Source: Rattus norvegicus (taxonomy: Eukaryota; Chordata; Mammalia; Rodentia; Muridae). Taken from it: a stretch of 64,000 nt of DNA. Under the pieces are notes generated by a model, which worked only from the letters and a program-made list of their open reading frames with translations, did no database searches and was not told the origin of the DNA. The position numbers were made by a program, and so were the translations under genes. Where the stretch lies: contig NC_086034.1 in the NCBI RefSeq assembly GCF_036323735.1, positions 41,477,439 through 41,541,438 of the forward strand, written 5' to 3'. Below, piece after piece: positions 21,484-32,918 of the stretch; the first letter of the stretch is position 1, and each line of letters begins with the position of its first letter.

Positions 21484-24438
21484 GTGAATTCAGTTAGTTC
21501 CCAGTAGCAGGCTCTTGTAATATGCGTACTTCTAAAGATTTATCAAAATTTGGTGTGCCGAATCTGAGTAACATGGTGAATTCGGTTAGTTTCCAATAGG
21601 CCGCAATAGTATTAAGTGGACTGTTCGGGATATAGAAAAATTTTCACGAATGGAATCATAATTTCTAGGTGAATTCAGTGAGTTCCCAAAGGGACATGCT
21701 TGTGTGAGTGTGCTTTTCAATATGTAACAACATTTTAAGCAACGGACTCTAAGTATCATGGTGAATTCAGTAGGTTCCCAAAAGGTTTCGCATGTAATAA
21801 GCTTGTTATTCAAGATAGAGCAACGTTTTAAGGAACAGAAACACTGTTTCTCTGTGAATTCAGTTAGTTCCCAGTAGCAGGCTCTTGTAATATGCGTAAA
21901 TCTAAAGATTTATCATAATTTGGTGTGCCGAATCTGAGTAACATGGTGAATTCGGTTAGTTCCCAATAGGCCGCAGTAGTAATAAGTGGACAGTTCGGGA
22001 TATAGAAAAATTTTCACGAATGGAATCAAAATTTCTAGGCGAATTCAGTGAGTTCCCAATGGGACATGCTTGTATGAGTGTGCTTTTCAATATGTAACAA
22101 CATTTTAAGGAACGGACTCTAAGTATCATGGTGAATTCAGTAGGTTCCCAATAGGATTCGCATGTAATAAGCTTGTTATTCAAGATAGAGCAACGTTTTA
22201 AGGAACGGAAACACTGTTTCTCTGTGAATTCAGTTAGTTCCCAGTAGCAGGCTCTTGTAATATGCGTACTTCTAAAGATTTATCAAAATTTGGTGTGCCG
22301 AATCTGAGTAACATGGTGAATTCGGTTAGTTCGCAATAGGCCGCAGTAGTAATAAGTGGACTGTTCGGGATATAGAAAAATTTTCACGAATGGAATCAAA
22401 ATTTCTAGGCGAATTCAGTGAGTTCCCAAAGGGACATGCTTGTGTGAGTGTGCTTTTCAATATGTAACAACATATAAGGAACGGACTCTAAGTATCATGG
22501 TGAATTCAGTAGGTTCCCAATAGGATTCGCATGTAATAAGCTTGTTATTCAAGATAGAGCAACGTTTTAAGGAACGGAAACACTGTTTCTCTGTGAATTC
22601 AGTTAGTTCCCTGTAGCAGGCTCTTGTAATATGCGTACTTCTAAAGATTTATCAAAATTTGGTGTGCCGAATCTGAGTAACATGGTGAATTCGGTTAGTT
22701 CCCAATAGGCCGCAGTAGTAAGAGGGGACTGTTCGGGATATAGAAAAATTTTCACGAATGGAATCAAAATTTCTAGGCGAATTCAGTGAGTTCCCAATGG
22801 GACATGCTTGTATGAGTGTGCCTTTCAATATGCAACAACATTTTAAGGAACGGACTCTAAGTATCATGGTGAATAAAGTAGGTTCCCAATAGGATTCGCA
22901 TGTAATAAGCTTGTTATTCAAGATAGAGCAACGTTTTAAGGAACGGAAACACTGTTTCTATGTGAATTCAGTTAGTTCCCAGTAGCAGGCTCTTGTAATA
23001 TGCGTACTTCTAAAGATTTATCAAAATTTGGTGTGCCGAATCTGAGTAACATGGTGAATTCGGTTAGTTCCCACTAGGCCGTAGTTGTAATAAGTGGACT
23101 GTTCGGGATATAGAAAAATTTTCACGAATGGAATCAAAATTTCTAGGCGAATTCAGTGAGTTCCCAATGGGACATGCTTGTATTAGTGTGCTTTTCAATA
23201 TGTAACAACATTTTAAGAACGGACTCTAAGTATCATGGTGAATTCAGTAGGTTCCCAATAGGATTCGCATGTAATAAGCTTGTTATTCAAGATAGAGCAA
23301 CGTTTTAAGGAACGGAAACACTGTTTCTCTGTGAATTCAGTTAGTTCCCAGTAGCAGGCTCTTGTAATATGCGTACTTCTAAAGATTTATCAAAATTTGG
23401 TGTGCCGAATCTGAGTTAAATGGTGAATTCGGTGAGTTCCCAATAGGCCGCAGTAGTAATAAGTGGACTGTTCGGGATATAGAAAAATTTTCACGAATGG
23501 AATCAAAATTTCTAGGCGAATTCAGTGAGTTCCCAATGGGACATGCTTGTATGAGTGTGCTTTTCAATATGTAACAACATTTTAAGGAACGGACTCTAAG
23601 TATCATGGTGAATTCAGTAGGTTCCCAATAGGATTCGCATGTAATAAGCTTGTTATTCAAGATAGAGCAACGTTTTAAGGAACGGAAACACTGTTTCTCT
23701 GTGAATTCAGTTAGTTCCCAGTAGCAGGCTCTTGTAATATGCGTACTTCTAAAGATTTATCAAAATTTGGTGTGCCGAATCTGAGTAACATGGTGAATTC
23801 GGTTAGTTCCCAATAGGCCGCAGTAGTAATAAGTGGACTGTTCGGGATATAGAAAAATTTTCACGAATGGAATCAAAATTTCTAGGCGAATTCAGTGAGT
23901 TCCCAAAGGGACATCCTTGTGTGAGTGTGCTTTTCAATATGTAACAATATTTTAAGGAACGGACTCTAAGTATCATGGTGAATTCAGTAGGTTCCCAATA
24001 GGATTCGCATGTAATAATCTTGTTATTCAAGATAGAGCAACGTTTTAAGGAAGGGAAACACTGTTTCTCTGTGAATTCAGTTAGTTCCAAGTAGCAGGCT
24101 CTTGTAATATGCGTACTTCTTAAGATTTATCAAAATTTGGTGTGCCGAACTGAGTAACATGGTGAATTCGGTTAGTTCCCAATAGGCCGCAGTAGTAATA
24201 AGTGGACTGTTCGGGGATAGAAAAATTTTCACGAATGGACTCAAAATTTCTAGGCGAATTCAGTGAGTTCCCAATGGGACATGCTTGTACGAGTGTGCTT
24301 TTCAATATGTAACAAAATTTTAAGGAACGGACTCTAAGTATCATGGTGAATTCAGTAGGTTCCCAATAGGATTCGCATGTAATAAGCTTGTTATTCAAGA
24401 TAGAGCAACGTTTTAAGGAACGGAAACACTGTTTCTCT
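21484..24438 (+). repeat. HOR-IV copy 1, 8-mer H-A-A*-B-C-D-E'-F (2955 bp)
   Basis: Order: H, A (GCGTAAATC, GGACAGTTC), A* (GTTAGTTCGC, E-type S3, ACATATAAGG), B (first copy with GAATAAAGTAGG), C (with ATGGAATC in place of ATGGACTC), D (GAGTTAAATGG, GGTGAG), E' (CATCCTTGTG, AATCTTG) and F (GTACGAGTG, CAAAATTTTAAGG). All these private markers recur 2955 bp downstream. Confidence 0.9.
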
Positions 24439-27393
24439 GTGAATTCAGTTAGTTCCCAGTAGCAGGCTCTTGTAATATGCGTACTTCTAAAGATTTATCA
24501 AAATTTGGTGTGCCGAATCTGAGTAACATGGTGAATTCGGTTAGTTTCCAATAGGCCGCAATAGTATTAAGTGGACTGTTCGGGATATAGAAAAATTTTC
24601 ACGAATGGAATCATAATTTCTAGGTGAATTCAGTGAGTTCCCAAAGGGACATGCTTGTGTGAGTGTGCTTTTCAATATGTAACAACATTTTAAGCAACGG
24701 ACTCTAAGTATCATGGTGAATTCAGTAGGTTCCCAAAAGGTTTCGCATGTAATAAGCTTGTTATTCAAGATAGAGCAACGTTTTAAGGAACAGAAACACT
24801 GTTTCTCTGTGAATTCAGTTAGTTCCCAGTAGCAGGCTCTTGTAATATGCGTAAATCTAAAGATTTATCATAATTTGGTGTGCCGAATCTGAGTAACATG
24901 GTGAATTCGGTTAGTTCCCAATAGGCCGCAGTAGTAATAAGTGGACAGTTCGGGATATAGAAAAATTTTCACGAATGGAATCAAAATTTCTAGGCGAATT
25001 CAGTGAGTTCCCAATGGGACATGCTTGTATGAGTGTGCTTTTCAATATGTAACAACATTTTAAGGAACGGACTCTAAGTATCATGGTGAATTCAGTAGGT
25101 TCCCAATAGGATTCGCATGTAATAAGCTTGTTATTCAAGATAGAGCAACGTTTTAAGGAACGGAAACACTGTTTCTCTGTGAATTCAGTTAGTTCCCAGT
25201 AGCAGGCTCTTGTAATATGCGTACTTCTAAAGATTTATCAAAATTTGGTGTGCCGAATCTGAGTAACATGGTGAATTCGGTTAGTTCGCAATAGGCCGCA
25301 GTAGTAATAAGTGGACTGTTCGGGATATAGAAAAATTTTCACGAATGGAATCAAAATTTCTAGGCGAATTCAGTGAGTTCCCAAAGGGACATGCTTGTGT
25401 GAGTGTGCTTTTCAATATGTAACAACATATAAGGAACGGACTCTAAGTATCATGGTGAATTCAGTAGGTTCCCAATAGGATTCGCATGTAATAAGCTTGT
25501 TATTCAAGATAGAGCAACGTTTTAAGGAACGGAAACACTGTTTCTCTGTGAATTCAGTTAGTTCCCTGTAGCAGGCTCTTGTAATATGCGTACTTCTAAA
25601 GATTTATCAAAATTTGGTGTGCCGAATCTGAGTAACATGGTGAATTCGGTTAGTTCCCAATAGGCCGCAGTAGTAAGAGGGGACTGTTCGGGATATAGAA
25701 AAATTTTCACGAATGGAATCAAAATTTCTAGGCGAATTCAGTGAGTTCCCAATGGGACATGCTTGTATGAGTGTGCCTTTCAATATGCAACAACATTTTA
25801 AGGAACGGACTCTAAGTATCATGGTGAATAAAGTAGGTTCCCAATAGGATTCGCATGTAATAAGCTTGTTATTCAAGATAGAGCAACGTTTTAAGGAACG
25901 GAAACACTGTTTCTATGTGAATTCAGTTAGTTCCCAGTAGCAGGCTCTTGTAATATGCGTACTTCTAAAGATTTATCAAAATTTGGTGTGCCGAATCTGA
26001 GTAACATGGTGAATTCGGTTAGTTCCCACTAGGCCGTAGTTGTAATAAGTGGACTGTTCGGGATATAGAAAAATTTTCACGAATGGAATCAAAATTTCTA
26101 GGCGAATTCAGTGAGTTCCCAATGGGACATGCTTGTATTAGTGTGCTTTTCAATATGTAACAACATTTTAAGAACGGACTCTAAGTATCATGGTGAATTC
26201 AGTAGGTTCCCAATAGGATTCGCATGTAATAAGCTTGTTATTCAAGATAGAGCAACGTTTTAAGGAACGGAAACACTGTTTCTCTGTGAATTCAGTTAGT
26301 TCCCAGTAGCAGGCTCTTGTAATATGCGTACTTCTAAAGATTTATCAAAATTTGGTGTGCCGAATCTGAGTTAAATGGTGAATTCGGTGAGTTCCCAATA
26401 GGCCGCAGTAGTAATAAGTGGACTGTTCGGGATATAGAAAAATTTTCACGAATGGAATCAAAATTTCTAGGCGAATTCAGTGAGTTCCCAATGGGACATG
26501 CTTGTATGAGTGTGCTTTTCAATATGTAACAACATTTTAAGGAACGGACTCTAAGTATCATGGTGAATTCAGTAGGTTCCCAATAGGATTCGCATGTAAT
26601 AAGCTTGTTATTCAAGATAGAGCAACGTTTTAAGGAACGGAAACACTGTTTCTCTGTGAATTCAGTTAGTTCCCAGTAGCAGGCTCTTGTAATATGCGTA
26701 CTTCTAAAGATTTATCAAAATTTGGTGTGCCGAATCTGAGTAACATGGTGAATTCGGTTAGTTCCCAATAGGCCGCAGTAGTAATAAGTGGACTGTTCGG
26801 GATATAGAAAAATTTTCACGAATGGAATCAAAATTTCTAGGCGAATTCAGTGAGTTCCCAAAGGGACATCCTTGTGTGAGTGTGCTTTTCAATATGTAAC
26901 AATATTTTAAGGAACGGACTCTAAGTATCATGGTGAATTCAGTAGGTTCCCAATAGGATTCGCATGTAATAATCTTGTTATTCAAGATAGAGCAACGTTT
27001 TAAGGAAGGGAAACACTGTTTCTCTGTGAATTCAGTTAGTTCCAAGTAGCAGGCTCTTGTAATATGCGTACTTCTTAAGATTTATCAAAATTTGGTGTGC
27101 CGAACTGAGTAACATGGTGAATTCGGTTAGTTCCCAATAGGCCGCAGTAGTAATAAGTGGACTGTTCGGGGATAGAAAAATTTTCACGAATGGACTCAAA
27201 ATTTCTAGGCGAATTCAGTGAGTTCCCAATGGGACATGCTTGTACGAGTGTGCTTTTCAATATGTAACAAAATTTTAAGGAACGGACTCTAAGTATCATG
27301 GTGAATTCAGTAGGTTCCCAATAGGATTCGCATGTAATAAGCTTGTTATTCAAGATAGAGCAACGTTTTAAGGAACGGAAACACTGTTTCTCT
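24439..27393 (+). repeat. HOR-IV copy 2, near-identical tandem duplicate
   Basis: Every marker listed for copy 1 is present at +2955 bp, and I found no internal difference on reading. Identity begins at about 24425 (copy 1 is preceded by GGAATGGAAAC, copy 2 by GGAACGGAAAC) and ends just past the F monomer, where CCCAGTAGC follows copy 1 and CCAAGTAGC follows copy 2. This is one of the youngest events in the window. Confidence 0.9.
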
Positions 27394-28502
27394 GTGAATT
27401 CAGTTAGTTCCAAGTAGCAGGCTCTTGTAATATGCGTACTTCTAAAGATTTATCAAAATTTGGTGTGCCGAATCTGAGTAACATGGTGAATTCGGTTAGT
27501 TCCCAATAGGCCGCAGTAGTAATAAGTGGACTGTTCGGGATATAGAAAAATTTTCACGAATGGAATCAAAATTTCTAGGCGAATTCAGTGAGTTCCCAAA
27601 GGGACATGCTTATTTGAGTGTGCTTTTCAATATGTAACAATATTTTAAGGAACGGACTCTAAGTATCATGGTGAATTCAGTAGGTTCCCAATAGGATTCG
27701 CATGTAATAAGCTTGTTATTCAAGATAGAGCAACGTTTTAAGGAACGGAAACACTGTTTCTCTGTGAATTCAGTTAGTTCCCAGTAGCAGGCTCTTGTAA
27801 TATGCGTACTTCTTAAGATTTATCAAAATTTGGTGTGCCGAACTGAGTAACATGGTGAATTCGGTTAGTTCCCAATAGGCCGCAGTAGTAATAAGTGGAC
27901 TGTTCGGGATATAGAAAAATTTTCACGAATGGACTCAAAATTTCTAGGCGAATTCAGTGAGTTCCCAATGGGACATGCTTGTATGAGTGTGCTTTTCAAT
28001 ATGTAACAACATTTTAAGGAACGGACTCTAAGTATCATGGTGAATTCAGTAGGTTCCCAATAGGATACGCATGTAATAAGCTTGTTATTCAAGATAGAGC
28101 AACGTTTTAAGGAAGGGAAACACTGTTTCTCTGTGAATTCAGTTAGTTCCCAGTAGCAGGCTCTTGTAATATGCGTACTTCTAAAGATTTATCAAAATTT
28201 GGTGTGCCGAATCTGAGTAACATGGTGAATTCGGTTAGTTCCCAATAGGCCGCAGTAGTAATAAGTGGACTGTTCGGGATATAGAAAAATTTTCACGAAT
28301 GGAATCAAAATTTCTAGGCGAATTCAGTGAGTTCCCAATGGGACATGCTTGTATGAGTGTGCTTTTCAATATGTAACAACATTTTAAGGAACGGACTCTA
28401 AGTATCATGGTGAATTCAGTAGGTTCCCAATAGGATTCGCATGTAATAAGCTTGTTATTCAAGATAGAGCAACGTTTTAAGGAACGGAAACACTGTTTCT
28501 CT
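27394..28502 (+). repeat. Monomer triplet G-F2-A
   Basis: G (27394-27763: CTTATTTGAGTG, CAATATTTTAAGG), F2 (27764-28132: CTTCTTAAG, CCGAACTGAG, ATGGACTC, here with AGGATACGC) and A (28133-28502, preceded by GGAAGGGAAAC). With the preceding B-C-D-E'-F from 25548 it makes the first complete copy of the 8-mer B-C-D-E'-F-G-F2-A (25548-28502, 2955 bp) that dominates the right half. Confidence 0.85.
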
Positions 28503-29962
28503 GTGAATTCAGTTAGTTCCCTGTAGCAGGCTCTTGTAATATGCGTACTTCTAAAGATTTATCAAAATTTGGTGTGCCGAATCTGAGTAACATGGTGAAT
28601 TCGGTTAGTTCCCAATAGGCCGCAGTAGTAAGAGGGGACTGTTCGGGATATAGAAAAATTTTCACGAATGGAATCAAAATTTCTAGGCGAATTCAGTGAG
28701 TTCCCAATGGGACATGCTTGTATGAGTGTGCCTTTCAATATGCAACAACATTTTAAGGAACGGACTCTAAGTATCATGGTGAATAAAGTAGGTTCCCAAT
28801 AGGATTCGCATGTAATAAGCTTGTTATTCAAGATAGAGCAACGTTTTAAGGAACGGAAACACTGTTTCTCTGTGAATTCAGTTAGTTCCCAGTAGCAGGC
28901 TCTTGTAATATGCGTACTTCTAAAGATTTATCAAAATTTGGTGTGCCGAATCTGAGTAACATGGTGAATTCGGTTAGTTCCCACTAGGCCGTAGTTGTAA
29001 TAAGTGGACTGTTCGGGATATAGAAAAATTTTCACGAATGGACTCAAAATTTCTAGGCGAATTCAGTGAGTTCCCAATGGGACATGCTTGTATTAGTGTG
29101 CTTTTCAATATGTAACAACATTTTAAGAACGGACTCTAAGTATCATGGTGAATTCAGTAGGTTCCCAATAGGATTCGCATGTAATAAGCTTGTTATTCAA
29201 GATAGAGCAACGTTTTAAGGAACGGAAACACTGTTTCTCTGTGAATTCAGTTAGTTCCCAGTAGCAGGCTCTTGTAATATGCGTACTTCTAAAGATTTAT
29301 CAAAATTTGGTGTGCCGAATCTGAGTTAAATGGTGAATTCGGTGAGTTCCCAATAGGCCGCAGTAGTAATAAGTGGACTGTTCGGGATATAGAAAAATTT
29401 TCACGAATGGAATCAAAATTTCTAGGCGAATTCAGTGAGTTCCCAATGGGACATGCTTGTATGAGTGTGCTTTTCAATATGTAACAACATTTTAAGGAAC
29501 GGACTCTAAGTATCATGGTGAATTCAGTAGGTTCCCAATAGGATTCGCATGTAATAAGCTTGTTATTCAAGATAGAGCAACGTTTTAAGGAACGGAAACA
29601 CTGTTTCTCTGTGAATTCAGTTAGTTCCCAGTAGCAGGCTCTTGTAATATGCGTACTTCTAAAGATTTATCAAAATTTGGTGTGCCGAATCTGAGTAACA
29701 TGGTGAATTCGGTTAGTTCCCAATAGGCCGCAGTAGTAATAAGTGGACTGTTCGGGATATAGAAAAATTTTCACGAATGGAATCAAAATTTCTAGGCGAA
29801 TTCAGTGAGTTCCCAAAGGGACATGCTTGTGTGAGTGTGCTTTTCAATATGTAACAACATTTTAAGGAACGGACTCTAAGTATCATGGTGAATTCAGTAG
29901 GTTCCCAATAGGATTCGCATGTAATAGAGCAACGTTTTAAGGAACGGAAACACTGTTTCTCT
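28503..29962 (+). repeat. 4-mer B-C-D-E, copy 1 (1460 bp, 18-bp deletion)
   Basis: B, C, D and E in order. The copy is 18 bp shorter than the next two because of a deletion in the S4 subunit of E near 29926. Without it the length would be 1478 bp. E has CAACATTTTAAGG and not the E' form. Confidence 0.88.
29924..29928 (+). other. 18-bp deletion junction in S4, HindIII site lost
   Basis: The sequence reads GTAATAGAGCAACG where other monomers have 18 more bases between GTAATA and GAGC, including AAGCTT and the AATAA/TTATT hairpin. The removed segment is bordered by the 3-bp direct repeat ATA, typical of slippage or end joining with short homology. It is the largest intra-monomer deletion I saw in the window. 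Confidence 0.9.
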
Positions 29963-31440
29963 GTGAATTCAGTTAGTTCCCTGTAGCAGGCTCTTGTAAT
30001 ATGCGTACTTCTAAAGATTTATCAAAATTTGGTGTGCCGAATCTGAGTAACATGGTGAATTCGGTTAGTTCCCAATAGGCCGCAGTAGTAAGAGGGGACT
30101 GTTCGGGATATAGAAAAATTTTCACGAATGGAATCAAAATTTCTAGGCGAATTCAGTGAGTTCCCAATGGGACATGCTTGTATGAGTGTGCCTTTCAATA
30201 TGGAACAACATTTTAAGGAACGGACTCTAAGTATCATGGTGAATAAAGTAGGTTCCCAATAGGATTCACATGTAATAAGCTTGTTATTCAAGATTGAGCA
30301 ACGTTTTAAGGAACGGAAACACTGTTTCTATGTGAATTCAGTTAGTTCCCAGTAGCAGGCTCTTGTAATATGCGTACTTCTAAAGATTTATCAAAATTTG
30401 GTGGGCCGAATCTGAGTAACATGGTGAATTCGGTTAGTTCCCACTAGGCCGTAGTTGTAATAAGTGGACTGTTCGGGATATAGAAAAATTTTCACGAATG
30501 GACTCAAAATTTCTAGGCGAATTCAGTGAGTTCCCAATGGGACATGCTTGTATTAGTGTGCTTTTCAATATGTAACAACATTTTAAGAACGGACTCTAAG
30601 TATCATGGTGAATTCAGTAGGTTCCCAATAGGATTCGCATGTAATAAGCTTGTTATTCAAGATAGAGCAACGTTTTAAGGAACGGAAACACTGTTTCTCT
30701 GTGAATTCAGTTAGTTCCCAGTAGCAGGCTCTTGTAATATGCGTACTTCTAAAGATTTATCAAAATTTGGTGTGCCGAATCTGAGTTAAATGGTGAATTC
30801 GGTGAGTTCCCAATAGGCCGCAGTAGTAATAAGTGGACTGTTCGGGATATAGAAAAATTTTCACGAATGGAATCAAAATTTCTAGGCGAATTCAGTGAGT
30901 TCCCAATGGGACATGCTTGTATGAGTGTGCTTTTCAACATGTAACAACATTTTAAGGAACGGACTCTAAGTATCATGGTGAATTCAGTAGGTTCCCAATA
31001 GGATTCGCATGTAATAAGCTTGTTATTCAAGATAGAGCAACGCTTTAAGGAACGGAAACACTGTTTCTCTGTGAATTCAGTTAGTTCCCAGTAGCAGGCT
31101 CTTGTAATATGCGTACTTCTAAAGATTTATCAAAATTTGGTGTGCCGAATCTGAGTAACATGGTGAATTCGGTTAGTTCCCAATAGGCCGCAGTAGTAAT
31201 AAGTGGACTGTTCGGGATATAGAAAAATTTTCACGAATGGAATCAAAATTTCTAGGCGAATTCAGTGAGTTCCCAAAGGGACATGCTTGTGTGAGTGTGC
31301 TTTTCAATATGTAACAACATTTTAAGGAACGGACTCTAAGTATCATGGTGAATTCAGTAGGTTCCCAATAGGATTCGCATGTAATAAGCTTGTTATTCAA
31401 GATAGAGCAACGTTTTAAGGAACGGAAACACTGTTTCTCT
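29963..31440 (+). repeat. 4-mer B-C-D-E, copy 2 (1478 bp)
   Basis: B has GGAACAACA where other late B copies have GCAACAACA, plus GATTCACATG and AAGATTGAGC. C has GGTGGGCCG. D has TTCAACATGTAAC and is followed by CGCTTTAAGG. E is standard. The unusual number of private changes marks this copy as older or less homogenised than its neighbours. Confidence 0.86.
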
Positions 31441-32918
31441 GTGAATTCAGTTAGTTCCCTGTAGCAGGCTCTTGTAATATGCGTACTTCTAAAGATTTAT
31501 CAAAATTTGGTGTGCCGAATCTGAGTAACATGGTGAATTCGGTTAGTTCCCAATAGGCCGCAGTAGTAAGAGGGGACTGTTCGGGATATAGAAAAATTTT
31601 CACGAATGGAATCAAAATTTCTAGGCGAATTCAGTGAGTTCCCAATGGGACATCCTTGTATGAGTGTGTCTTTCAATATGCAACAACATTTTAAGGAACG
31701 GACTCTAAGTATCATGGTGAATAAAGTAGGTTCCCAATAGGATTCGCATGTAATAAGCTTGTTATTCAAGATAGAGCAACGTTTTAAGGAACGGAAACAC
31801 TGTTTCTATGTGAATTCAGTTAGTTCCCAGTAGCAGGCTCTTGTAATATGCGTACTTCTAAAGATTTATCAAAATTTGGTGTGCCGAATCTGAGTAACAT
31901 GGTGAATTCGGTTAGTTCCCACTAGGCCGTAGTTGTAATAAGTGGACTGTTCGGGATATAGAAAAATTTTCACGAATGGACTCAAAATTTCTAGGCGAAT
32001 TCAGTGAGTTCCCAATGGGACATGCTTGTATTAGTGTGCTTTTCAATATGTAACAACATTTTAAGAACGGACTCTAAGTATCATGGTGAATTCAGTAGGT
32101 TCCCAATAGGATTCGCATGTAATAAGCTTGTTATTCAAGATAGAGCAACGTTTTAAGGAACGGAAACACTGTTTCTCTGTGAATTCAGTTAGTTCCCAGT
32201 AGCAGGCTCTTGTAATATGCGTACTTCTAAAGATTTATCAAAATTTGGTGTGCCGAATCTGAGTTAAATGGTGAATTCGGTGAGTTCCCAATAGGCCGCA
32301 GTAGTAATAAGTGGACTGTTCGGGATATAGAAAAATTTTCACGAATGGAATCAAAATTTCTAGGCGAATTCAGTGAGTTCCCAATGGGACATGCTTGTAT
32401 GAGTGTGCTTTTCAATATGTAACAACATTTTAAGGAACGGACTCTAAGTATCATGGTGAATTCAGTAGGTTCCCAATAGGATTCGCATGTAATAAGCTTG
32501 TTATTCAAGATAGAGCAACGTTTTAAGGAACGGAAACACTGTTTCTCTGTGAATTCAGTTAGTTCCCTGTAGCAGGCTCTTGTAATATGCGTACTTCTAA
32601 AGATTTATCAAAATTTGGTGTGCCGAATCTGAGTAACATGGTGAATTCGGTTAGTTCCCAATAGGCCGCAGTAGTAATAAGTGGACTGTTCGGGATATAG
32701 AAAAATTTTCACGAATGGAATCAAAATTTCTAGGCGAATTCAGTGAGTTCCCAAAGGGACATGCTTGTGTGAGTGTGCTTTTCAATATGTAACAATATTT
32801 TAAGGAACGGACTCTAAGTATCATGGTGAATTCAGTAGGTTCCCAATAGGATTCGCATGTAATAATCTTGTTATTCAATTTAGAGCAACGTTTTAAGGAA
32901 CGGAAACACTGTTTCTCT
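31441..32918 (+). repeat. 4-mer B-C-D-E', copy 3 (1478 bp)
   Basis: B has ACATCCTTG and GTGTCTTTC. The fourth monomer (32549-32918) is E' (CAATATTTTAAGG, AATCTTG) and also serves as the first monomer of the 9-mer that follows, so the two periodicities overlap here. Confidence 0.84.
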
